A stretch of DNA of 6,092 bases. Source: Pseudomonadota bacterium. Its GTDB lineage: Bacteria > Pseudomonadota > Alphaproteobacteria > Rhizobiales > Devosiaceae. Below are positions 1 to 5,944 of this stretch, piece after piece. Positions within the stretch are counted from its first letter, which is position 1, and each line of letters starts with the position of its first letter. A program made the translations under genes and the position numbers. The DNA is taken from the NCBI GenBank assembly GCA_023387585.1, contig JAEWHZ010000032.1, forward strand, positions 1 to 6,092. The letters are read 5' to 3'. The notes under the pieces were generated by a model, which did no database searches, was not told the origin of the DNA, and was given only the letters and a program-made list of their open reading frames with translations.

Positions 1-874
1 TATCCACCTCGGCGCCGCGCCAGCCATAAATGGACTGGTCGTCGTCGCCGACCACGCAGATATTGGCCTCGGAAGCCGGCTTTCCCTGGGCAAGCAGGCG
101 CAGCCACAGATACTGGGCGACGTTGGAGTCCTGGTACTCGTCGACCAGCATGTATTTGAAGCGCCGGTGATAATCGGCCAAGACGTCCGGCTGCTCGCGG
201 AACAGGCGGATGCATTCGAGCAGCAGGTCGCCGAAATCCGCGGCGTTCAGCGTCTTCAGCCGGCCCTGATAGTCGGCATAGAGCTTCTGGCCCTTGCCGT
301 TGGCGAAGTATCCCTCGGCGGCGGAGATGTCCTTGGGCAGCAACCCGCGATTCTTCCAGGCGTCGAGCATGCCGGCGAACTGGCGCGCCGGCCAGCGCTT
401 GTCGTCGATGTTCTCGGCCGTAAGTAATTGCTTTATAAGCCTGATCTGGTCGTCGGTGTCGAGAATGGTGAAGTCGTTCCGCAGATCGACCAGCTCGGCA
501 TGGCGCCTGAGGATACGCGCCGAGATCGAGTGGAAAGTGCCCAGCCACGGCATGCCTTCCACGCCCGGGCCGACGAGATGGGCGATGCGCTCCTTCATCT
601 CGCGCGCGGCCTTGTTGGTGAAGGTCACCGCCAGGATCTGGCTGCCCCATGCCTTTTTCGTCGTCAGGATATGCGCGATCCGCGTCGTCAGCACGCGGGT
701 CTTGCCGGTGCCGGCGCCGGCCAGCACCAGAAGCGGGCCTTCGGTCGCCAGCACGGCTTCGCGCTGCTCGGGGTTGAGCCCTTGCAGATAGTCCGGGGCA
801 TTGCGGCCGAGCTGGGCGGTGATCGCACCGCCGCGGCGCTCCGGCACGTCGGATGAGATAAGAGGTTCGGGCAT
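1..874 (-). CDS. uvrD: ATP-dependent DNA helicase, UvrD/PcrA type (N-terminal part, cut by window edge)
   Basis: Superfamily 1A 3'-5' DNA helicase that unwinds DNA with ATP in nucleotide excision repair, mismatch repair and clearance of blocked forks. Only the first 291 residues are present; the family is usually 700-850 residues, so the C-terminal helicase half lies beyond position 1. The motifs appear in order: Q motif LNPEQREAV (residues 33-41), Walker A AGAGTGKT (52-59), motif Ia AVTFTNKAAREMKERI (82-97), motif Ib GTFHSISARIL (112-122), motif II VDEYQDSN (244-251) and motif III VVGDDDQSIYGWRG (274-287). All catalytic residues visible here (K58, D245, E246, Q280, R286) are intact. The ATG at 874 gives a short leader before the Q motif, as is common in alphaproteobacterial members; AGGCGG lies only 2 nt upstream, so the ribosome site is weak, and the frame stays open a little further upstream. 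UvrD is more likely than Rep because of the AGAGTGKT and DDDQSIYGWRGAE wording, but the missing C-terminus leaves PcrA/UvrD naming open. Confidence 0.95.
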   Translation of the reverse strand, partial: MPEPLISSDVPERRGGAITAQLGRNAPDYLQGLNPEQREAVLATEGPLLVLAGAGTGKTRVLTTRIAHILTTKKAWGSQILAVTFTNKAAREMKERIAHLVGPGVEGMPWLGTFHSISARILRRHAELVDLRNDFTILDTDDQIRLIKQLLTAENIDDKRWPARQFAGMLDAWKNRGLLPKDISAAEGYFANGKGQKLYADYQGRLKTLNAADFGDLLLECIRLFREQPDVLADYHRRFKYMLVDEYQDSNVAQYLWLRLLAQGKPASEANICVVGDDDQSIYGWRGAEVD

Positions 875-944
875 GTCCGCCTGAATGGCTCGCGCGCGGA
901 CACGGGCCACGGTCACGAGACGAATCCTGATTTGTTCACGTTTG

Positions 945-973
945 ACTATAGGCGCCGCACCGGCCGATGTACA
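945..973 (-). promoter_or_regulatory. Possible sigma-70-type promoter of the helicase gene
   Basis: On the minus strand TGTACA (973-968, four of six matches to TTGACA) and TATAGT (950-945, five of six matches to TATAAT) are separated by exactly 17 bp. Transcription would start near 938 and leave a leader of about 65 nt before the ATG at 874. This is a match by eye only; the -35 box is weak and its sequence is palindromic. Confidence 0.35.
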
Positions 974-1138
974 GGAGCGCGCGGCGGCAAATCCGGTCGT
1001 GTCCCCGACAGGGAGGCCGGCGGATCGAGCCTCCGCGCCGCCCTCCCGCACCCCTGCCCATAAGCAATCGTGATCGCGCCCGCCGGGGCGATGCCAGAAT
1101 CCGGGTGCATTGCGCCGGTGCGCCGGGCATACGGCTTG

Positions 1139-1171
1139 CGCGGGCAGGGACGATGCCTAAACTTGCCCGCG
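1139..1171. repeat. Perfect 8-bp inverted repeat just upstream of asmA
   Basis: CGCGGGCA at 1139-1146 is the exact reverse complement of TGCCCGCG at 1164-1171, with 17 nt between them. The spacer carries TAAACT (1158-1163), a possible -10 box, preceded 16 bp earlier by a poor -35 (TTGCGC, 1136-1141). The repeat ends 18 nt before the TTG start codon of asmA and just ahead of its ribosome site. It could be an operator, a leader hairpin that would limit translation, or chance in G+C-rich DNA. Confidence 0.35.
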
Positions 1172-1175
1172 GCTT

Positions 1176-1192
1176 GAGGACTGCGCCGATTG
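1176..1192 (+). promoter_or_regulatory. Ribosome binding site that fixes the TTG start of asmA
   Basis: GAGGA at 1176-1180 lies 9 nt before TTG at 1190-1192. The in-frame stop TGA at 1175-1177 overlaps the site, so no start further upstream is possible except CTG at 1181, which is too close to the site. The next residues (LNRIYIVVG) lead straight into the membrane anchor, so a later start would damage it. Confidence 0.75.
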
Positions 1193-4100
1193 CTGAACCG
1201 AATCTACATCGTTGTCGGGCTGTTCGCCATTCTGGTGCTGGGGGCGGCGTTTCTGGTGCCGCGCTTCATCCAGTGGGGCGATTATCGCGACCGCATGGAG
1301 GTGCTCGCCGCCTCGGTGCTGGGCACCGATGTGCGCATCATGGGCGATATCCAGTTCGACCTCTTGCCCCAGCCGCGGCTGAACATGACCGAGGTCGAGG
1401 TCGGCGACATCGAATCGCCTGTCGCCACCATCGCCGCCATCGAAGCCGAATTCTCGCTCGGCGAGTTCCTGCGCGACCAGTATACGCTGACGCGCCTCGT
1501 GGTCACGCGCCCCCAGGTCGATCTCACGCTCGATGAGAACGGCCTGTTCGGGCGCGTCGGCGCCGAGGATGGCGGCGCGCATCCGGCCAATGTCACCCTG
1601 CAGGCGGCGACCATCGTCGGCGGCGTCATCCGGCTCGAGGATGTTCGGGCCGCCGAGAATTTCGTCGTCGAGGGCATAGACGGCGATCTGCGGCTCAGCG
1701 CGGTCACCGGGCCGATGTCCTTTCAGGGGGCGGCGCGCTACGAGGGACAGCGTTATCTCGCCCGCATCAACACCGCCGCCTTCGATAGCGAGGGCAATAC
1801 CCGCCTTTCTGCCTTTCTGCAGCGCGAGGAGCGGGGGATTTCGGTCGCGTTCGACGGCATTCTGACCCCGGGGGCCGCCCCGCGCTACGACGGCGCCATA
1901 ACCGTGCGCATGCCGCCGCCGCCGGCCGGTTCGGCCGGAGAAATCCGCGGCGACACGGTGTTCCACTCCGAGATGCAGGCCAATACCGATCGGATCGTAT
2001 TGTCGGGCGCTTCGCTCATGCCCGATGAGAACCGGCCCGCGACGCGGCTCAGCGGCGCCGCCAACATCCAGTTGGGTGCCAGCCGCAGTTTCGATGCGGT
2101 GGTCTCGGGCGGGGTGTTCGCCCTGCCGCCGCGCGATCCCACCGAGGATGCGAGCCAGCATCCCTATGAGCTGGTGCGCCTGCTCAACGAATTGCCGGCC
2201 CCGCTAGTCCCGCCCATTGCCGGCCGCATCGGGCTGGAGCTGGCGGAGATGAATCTGCGCGCCTTCGCGCTGCGCAATGTGCGCATGCAGGCTCAGACGG
2301 ATGGCGAGGAGTGGTCCATCGAGACTTTTCAGGCCGATCTGCCCGGCGATTCGCGCCTTGCCGCCACCGGCCAGCTGCGTGTTCTCGCCGATCGCCCGGC
2401 CTTCGAGGGCACCGCCAATCTCAATGTGCGCCGGCTCGACGCGCTGGCGCAGCTCTGGCGCCGGCCGGTCGAGAACAACCCACTGTTCAACCTGCCGGCC
2501 AGCGCCGCGATGCGGGTCAATCTCGGCCCGCAGGCCATAGCTTTCGAGCGCGGCGTGGTGCAGTTCGGCGAGGCGCGGCACGAATTGTCCGTGCGCATCG
2601 GCTTTGCCGGCGAGCAGCGGCTCGATATTCGCGGCCGCTTCGGCGCGCTCGGCACGGCGGGCAGCGTCGCGCTGTTCGCCGCGCTGCCGGATGTTTTCGG
2701 TGCGCCCGGCTTCGGGCCGAGCTTTCCCGAGGGCACGCTCGACATCGGCTTCGAAACGCTCACCGTCGATGGCCTCGCCGGCGAGGATCTGGCGCTCGAT
2801 ATCGGCTGGTCGCCGGGCGGGGTGGTGGTCGACAGCATCTCCGCCGCCGATCTGGGCGGCGTGCGGCTCGACGGCGCCGGAACCCTGCGCGGCACGCTGG
2901 TGGCGCCGGTCGCCATAGGCCGAATCGATGTCGGTATCGAGGCGGCCGGTGCGCCGGCCTTGCGCCGCTTCTACGATTTCGTCGGCCTGCCCGAGGGTTA
3001 CCATCCCGCGCTTGGGGCGCAATTGCCGGCGCAGCTCGCGCTGGCGCTGTCCGCGCCGGATGAGGCCGGGCGGCAGGGGATCGATCTCGACGGCACGATC
3101 GGCGCCGGGCAGCTCGATATTTCCGGGGCCATGGAAGGCGGTATTCTCGATATCGCCAATGCCGATCTGTCGCTGCGCGGTTTTATCGAGGCCGAGGATG
3201 GCGGCGCGCTGCTGTCGCAGCTCGGCCTGCCCTTCGATCTGTTTGCGCGCGAGGGCGGGGTGTTCGCTGCCGCCAATGCTAGCGGCACCGCCACCGAGGG
3301 GTTGGCGCTGGCGTTCAATCTCAGCTCGGGGGACGAGTGGATCAGCTTCGAGGGCGATGTCCGCGGCGTGCGCGAGGGAGTCGGCGGCACCGGGCTCGTC
3401 TCCTTCGAGCTCGATGCGCCGCAGGCCGTGGCCGGCCTGGTTGCCGGCCGCTCCATCCCGCTGCCGCCCATGGCCGCCGAGGCGCAACTGGCCTTCACCG
3501 GGCGTGACGATATCACGGTGTCGAGCATCAGCGGGCGCTCCGATACGGCCGGCTTCGAAGGCAATGCCAGCGTTCTGCGCTCGGGCGGCGCGTTGCAGGT
3601 CGAAGGCGCGCTGGCGCTCGACAGCGCCGATATCGGCGCGCTGGCCGGGGCGTTTCTGGGCCAGCCTGGGCTCGCCGCGGGCGAAACCGGCAGCGATTGG
3701 CAAAGCCTGTTCATCGACCTGCCCGCCGTGCCGGACCCGGTGCGCGGGCGCGTCGCCGTCACCGCTGCCGAGCTCGCCATCGGCCCGCGCCTTCTGACCG
3801 AGGCCGGTTTCGCCTTCGCCTGGGACAATGCCCAGCTGCGTATCGACGATTTCTCGGCGCGGCTGGAGGGTGGGCGTGTGGAAGGCGCGGCCAGCGTGTG
3901 CTGCGCCGGCGTCGCCGCAGATCGCACCGTGACGCTTCGGGCCGGGCTCGACGGCGTGCCGCTGAGGCTGCTTTCACCGGGCGAGCACATGCCGGAGGGC
4001 ACGGTCTCGGGCTCGGTGCGGCTCGAAGGCGCCGGCATCGACATCGCCGGCATCGTCGGCAGCGCGGCGGGCGAGGGGGCCTTCACCGTCGACGGGCTGC

Positions 4101-4843
4101 GCTTCGACGGCGTCGATCCGCAGGTCTATCCGGCGGTGCGCGATCTCGACACCGTGTTCGAGGCCGATAGCGCCGATCTGCGGACCTTCATCGCCGTGGC
4201 GCTCGGCTCGGGCGATTTTCTTGCCGAATCCGTCACCGTGCCGGTCACCGTGGCGGCGGGCGTCGCGCGCATGGATAATATCGCCATGGCGGGCGAGGGC
4301 GCGCGCATGATGGGTGGTTTGTCGCTCGATCTCGCCGGCCTCGGGCTCGACGGCGGTTTTGTCATGACGCCATCCGGTCTGCGCGATCCGGCCAACCTCG
4401 TCACCGAATCCACCGGCCGCATCCTGATCGATGTCGGCGGCACGCTGGCGGCGCCCACGCATGGCGTCGATCTCGAGGAGATGGTGGCCGCCATTCAGAC
4501 CCGTGCTTCCGAGATCGAGATCGACCGGCTCGAGGCGCTGCGCCTGATCGAGGCCGAGCGCCAGCGCCAGGCGGCCGAGGAACGCAACCGGCTGGTCGAG
4601 CAGCAGCGCGCCCAATTCGCCGCCGAGCAGGCGCTGCGCGAGGAGGCCGAGCGCCGCTCGCGACCGCCGGCGGTCGAGCCGGTACAACCCCAGATCGAAC
4701 CTCTCCCGGCGCCTCCGCCCGCACCGGCACCGCCCGCGACCTCGCCGGGCATCAACCAGCCGCTCGATCTGCGCCCGCAGTTCCAGTTCGAATCGCAGCC
4801 GAACCAGATCATCCTGCTGCCCAATCAGCGTTTCGGATTCTGA
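1190..4843 (+). CDS. AsmA-family envelope protein, 1217 residues
   Basis: AsmA-family proteins (relatives of TamB, YhdP and YdbH) are inner-membrane anchored, span the periplasm, and are linked to phospholipid transport to, and homeostasis of, the outer membrane. One N-terminal membrane segment is visible (residues about 5-24, IYIVVGLFAILVLGAAFLVP), followed by the family's usual start, with VRIMGDIQFDLLPQPRLNM near residues 48-66. The long middle is alternating beta-strand sequence, as expected for a lipid-binding groove. The AsmA C-terminal part shows EGTVSGSVRLEGAGIDI near 938-954 and GGTLAAPTHGVDLEEM near 1083-1098. Then come a charged coiled coil (about 1104-1156), a proline-rich linker (about 1157-1184) and a Gln/Asn-rich end. 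The start is TTG: GAGGA lies 9 nt upstream and an in-frame TGA at 1175-1177 excludes a longer protein. The protein has no lysine, and its only cysteines are the adjacent pair C904-C905. The exact paralogue and lipid substrate cannot be told. Confidence 0.9.
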   Translation: MLNRIYIVVGLFAILVLGAAFLVPRFIQWGDYRDRMEVLAASVLGTDVRIMGDIQFDLLPQPRLNMTEVEVGDIESPVATIAAIEAEFSLGEFLRDQYTLTRLVVTRPQVDLTLDENGLFGRVGAEDGGAHPANVTLQAATIVGGVIRLEDVRAAENFVVEGIDGDLRLSAVTGPMSFQGAARYEGQRYLARINTAAFDSEGNTRLSAFLQREERGISVAFDGILTPGAAPRYDGAITVRMPPPPAGSAGEIRGDTVFHSEMQANTDRIVLSGASLMPDENRPATRLSGAANIQLGASRSFDAVVSGGVFALPPRDPTEDASQHPYELVRLLNELPAPLVPPIAGRIGLELAEMNLRAFALRNVRMQAQTDGEEWSIETFQADLPGDSRLAATGQLRVLADRPAFEGTANLNVRRLDALAQLWRRPVENNPLFNLPASAAMRVNLGPQAIAFERGVVQFGEARHELSVRIGFAGEQRLDIRGRFGALGTAGSVALFAALPDVFGAPGFGPSFPEGTLDIGFETLTVDGLAGEDLALDIGWSPGGVVVDSISAADLGGVRLDGAGTLRGTLVAPVAIGRIDVGIEAAGAPALRRFYDFVGLPEGYHPALGAQLPAQLALALSAPDEAGRQGIDLDGTIGAGQLDISGAMEGGILDIANADLSLRGFIEAEDGGALLSQLGLPFDLFAREGGVFAAANASGTATEGLALAFNLSSGDEWISFEGDVRGVREGVGGTGLVSFELDAPQAVAGLVAGRSIPLPPMAAEAQLAFTGRDDITVSSISGRSDTAGFEGNASVLRSGGALQVEGALALDSADIGALAGAFLGQPGLAAGETGSDWQSLFIDLPAVPDPVRGRVAVTAAELAIGPRLLTEAGFAFAWDNAQLRIDDFSARLEGGRVEGAASVCCAGVAADRTVTLRAGLDGVPLRLLSPGEHMPEGTVSGSVRLEGAGIDIAGIVGSAAGEGAFTVDGLRFDGVDPQVYPAVRDLDTVFEADSADLRTFIAVALGSGDFLAESVTVPVTVAAGVARMDNIAMAGEGARMMGGLSLDLAGLGLDGGFVMTPSGLRDPANLVTESTGRILIDVGGTLAAPTHGVDLEEMVAAIQTRASEIEIDRLEALRLIEAERQRQAAEERNRLVEQQRAQFAAEQALREEAERRSRPPAVEPVQPQIEPLPAPPPAPAPPATSPGINQPLDLRPQFQFESQPNQIILLPNQRFGF

Positions 4844-5040
4844 TCGCGATAGAAGGCGAGCACGCTGAGCCGCACGGCCGAGGACAGGCTGGGCGTGGTG
4901 CGGCCCGCATCGATCTCGGCGATGAGCCTGGTTATCGGTTCGCCGCGCGCCGCGGCCATGGCTTCGAGCCCGTCCCAGAACGCCTCTTCCAGCGCCAGCG
5001 AGGTGCTGTGGCCCGCAATGCTCATCGAGCGCTTGCGCAC
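4825..5040 (-). CDS. Small ribbon-helix-helix domain protein, 71 residues
   Basis: The sequence begins RKRSMSIAGHSTSLALEEAF and matches the alphaproteobacterial ribbon-helix-helix family (RHH_4 type, 'RKRSv-IaGH-TS-sLE-aFW'). A beta-strand (residues 5-17) is followed by two helices (about 17-32 and 36-44) and a second short helix-rich stretch beginning SLSSAVRLSVL. Ribbon-helix-helix proteins usually bind DNA as dimers and repress transcription; the target of this one is unknown. I chose the GTG at 5040 over the ATG at 5025 because the family's conserved RKRS comes before the ATG, and because GGAAGG lies 9 nt upstream. The gene follows sspB by 19 nt on the same strand, which suggests co-transcription. 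Its 3' end overlaps the asmA 3' end by 19 bp in the opposite direction. Confidence 0.82.
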   Translation of the reverse strand: MRKRSMSIAGHSTSLALEEAFWDGLEAMAAARGEPITRLIAEIDAGRTTPSLSSAVRLSVLAFYRDQNPKR

Positions 5041-5059
5041 CTTGTTCAGCCTTCCCGGC

Positions 5060-5548
5060 TCAAGGTTTCTTGCGGAAGGCGTCGAGGCTGACGACCTTCT
5101 CGCCCGCCGGCTCGCTGTCCTGGGCTGGCTCGCCGGCGTCTGCGCCCGTCGTGGCCGGGGCCTGCGGCTCGGTCTCCACGGCCGTATCGGGATCGGTATC
5201 GGAAAAGCGCGCCGAGAACTGCACATGCGGATCGAAGAAGCCGCGCAGGGCCGAGAAGGGGACCACCAGCATCTCCGGCTGGCCCTTGAAGGACAGGCCG
5301 ACCTCGAACCCGGTCTCGGTGACCTTGAGGTCCCAGAACTGATTCTGCAGCACGATGGTCATCTCCTTGTCGTACTGGTCGAGCAGCGTCTGGGAGATGC
5401 GCACGCCGGGCGCGCGGGTGACGAAGGTGATGTAGAAATAGTGTGCGCCCGGCAATCCCGCCCGCGCGACCTCGGCCAGGACCTTGCGCACCACTCCGCG
5501 CAGCGCCTCCTGGGTGAGGATGTCGTAACGGATGAGATCTTCGGCCAT
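5060..5548 (-). CDS. sspB: SspB, ClpXP adaptor protein (alphaproteobacterial type), 162 residues
   Basis: SspB binds ssrA-tagged proteins and delivers them to the ClpXP protease in the cytoplasm. The start MAEDLIRYDILTQEALRGVV and the body (YFYITFVTRAPGVRIS at 37-52, MTIVLQNQFWDLKV at 63-76, FEVGLSFKG at 81-89, VPFSALRGFFDP at 96-107) fit the alpha-type SspB fold over residues 1-115. Next is a Glu/Ala/Pro-rich flexible linker (about 117-149). The protein ends with KVVSLDAFRKK (151-161), the conserved tail that in this family docks on the ClpX N-domain. This fold-linker-tail layout is that of a full-length adaptor. The ATG at 5548 has AAAGGCAG about 7 nt upstream. The gene lies directly downstream of ssrA, which encodes the tag its product reads, and upstream of the ribbon-helix-helix gene. 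Confidence 0.93.
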   Translation of the reverse strand: MAEDLIRYDILTQEALRGVVRKVLAEVARAGLPGAHYFYITFVTRAPGVRISQTLLDQYDKEMTIVLQNQFWDLKVTETGFEVGLSFKGQPEMLVVPFSALRGFFDPHVQFSARFSDTDPDTAVETEPQAPATTGADAGEPAQDSEPAGEKVVSLDAFRKKP

Positions 5549-5568
5549 CGGCTGCCTTTCGGGGCACG

Positions 5569-5635
5569 GGGAGCGTTGGTGATGGTCGCGCTTCCGAACC
5601 GCAAAGTGGTGTCCACTTTTCCCGGAAACGCTCCC
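5569..5635. repeat. Nested palindromic repeat element (rhizobial REP-like) in the sspB leader
   Basis: Three sets of inverted arms nest around one centre. The outer arms are GGGAGCGTT (5569-5577) with AACGCTCCC (5627-5635), a perfect 9-bp match. The middle arms are TTCCG (5592-5596) with CGGAA (5623-5627), which share one base with the outer set and so are probably alternative pairings. The inner hairpin is AAAGTGG (5603-5609) with CCACTTT (5613-5619) and a 3-nt loop. The inner part, with its AAAAGTGG...CCACTTTGCGG wording on the minus strand, resembles a palindromic repeat I recall as scattered between genes in many Hyphomicrobiales genomes; that recognition is from memory. It ends 20 bp before the sspB start codon, so it would be transcribed as part of the leader. 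Confidence 0.65.
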
Positions 5636-5641
5636 GCGCCC

Positions 5642-5671
5642 ATATCAGCCTCACGACGCGCGCGATTTCAA
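5642..5671 (-). promoter_or_regulatory. Weak candidate promoter for sspB
   Basis: On the minus strand TTGAAA (5671-5666) and TGATAT (5647-5642) are 18 bp apart. The -35 is good but the -10 matches only three of six positions. If real, the transcript would begin near 5635, the edge of the palindromic element, and its leader would consist almost entirely of that hairpin. The alternative is read-through from ssrA. Confidence 0.25.
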
Positions 5672-5693
5672 GGCGAAACGCGGCTGCGGCAGC

Positions 5694-5734
5694 GAAAAGA
5701 ATGAGAGTGCAGGCTTCTGTTGCCAGGTGCCTGC
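5694..5734 (-). terminator. Possible weak terminator at the end of ssrA
   Basis: A perfect 6-bp stem, GCAGGC (5734-5729) with GCCTGC (5714-5709), is followed within a few bases by the pyrimidine-rich CTCTCATTCTTTTC on the minus strand. The T-run is broken, so this is a weak intrinsic terminator at best. The stem is also part of the tmRNA itself: its loop has CCTGGCAACAG, wording common in tmRNA pseudoknots. Confidence 0.35.
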
Positions 5735-5792
5735 GGACCCCGCCTTCAACCTGCTAGAGCTGAAGGGCTTCGATCGAGGTTATCGCGCCGCA

Positions 5793-5831
5793 TTACGCAG
5801 CGAGACGGACCTCAGCATAGTTGTCGTTGGC
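5793..5831 (-). other. ssrA: tmRNA tag reading frame (ANDNYAEVRLAA, stop TAA)
   Basis: Resume codon GCC (5831-5829) follows TAGTT, comparable to TAGTC before the resume codon in E. coli. Twelve codons encode ANDNYAEVRLAA and end at TAA (5795-5793). With the alanine carried by tmRNA the added tag would be AANDNYAEVRLAA. The C-terminal LAA is the ClpX signal, and the ANDNY end corresponds to the part SspB contacts. The stop codon sits in the loop of the CGCTGC/GCGGCG hairpin, as is usual in tmRNAs. Confidence 0.95.
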
Positions 5832-5916
5832 AACTATTGAGTATGGCCTGATGACGGTAGTGCCATGCCGAGCGAAAACACACCCTTTACGCCCCCGTCG
5901 ATCCTGTTTCGTCCCC

Positions 5917-5944
5917 GCTTGCCGGCCCAACGCGCCGGGAAATC
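5917..5944 (-). other. Intervening segment removed from pre-tmRNA
   Basis: These 28 nt lie between the encoded CCA and the mature GGGGACG 5' end. They can fold by CCGGC/GCCGG pairing around a 7-nt loop. In this tmRNA class the segment is cut out by tRNA-type processing (RNase P at the 5' side of the coding piece, 3' nucleases at the CCA end), leaving two RNA pieces held by base pairing. Confidence 0.8.

Larger units (their letters stand above)
875..1189. other. Divergent intergenic region between the helicase and asmA genes
   Basis: These 315 bp separate two divergent start codons. No convincing gene is seen: the small open frames here lack ribosome sites and recognisable protein sequence. 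The stretch holds the possible helicase promoter at 945-973, a GGAGGC/GCCTCC inverted repeat (1012-1017 with 1029-1034), a short CGCCC/GGGCG hairpin (1077-1090), and the 8-bp inverted repeat at 1139-1171 listed separately. A strong asmA promoter is not obvious. Confidence 0.7.

Noticed and set aside
922..938. Possible alphaproteobacterial LexA box (GTTC-N7-GTTC type) near the helicase start
   Set aside because: GAAC at 937-934 on the minus strand is followed after 7 nt by GATT instead of GAAC; only half of the second half-site matches, so SOS control is not supported.
1012..1034. GGAGGC/GCCTCC inverted repeat as a terminator
   Set aside because: It lies between two divergent genes where no transcript should end, and no T-run follows on either strand.
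922..1101. Two GANTC (CcrM methylation) sites in the intergenic region, at 922-926 and 1097-1101
   Set aside because: Two sites in 315 bp is about what chance gives, and they do not sit at a clear promoter element.
1157..2161. Long open frame (334 codons) on the minus strand inside asmA
   Set aside because: It lies opposite the well-supported asmA frame, has a low-complexity Arg/Gly/Asp composition typical of antisense frames in G+C-rich genes, and shows no recognisable domain.
2204..3703. Very long open frame (499 codons) on the minus strand inside asmA
   Set aside because: It is antisense to the conserved AsmA coding sequence. Stop codons are rare on the opposite strand because asmA strongly prefers G/C in its third positions. 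The predicted protein resembles no family I know.
4825..5226. Longer 133-codon version of the ribbon-helix-helix frame
   Set aside because: The extra N-terminal part overlaps sspB in another frame and is Arg/Pro/Ser-rich shadow sequence; family similarity begins only at RKRS after the GTG at 5040.
5046..5654. 202-codon minus-strand frame overlapping sspB
   Set aside because: It is an Arg/Gly-rich shadow in a different frame from SspB, whose conserved sequence and ribosome site support the 5060-5548 frame.
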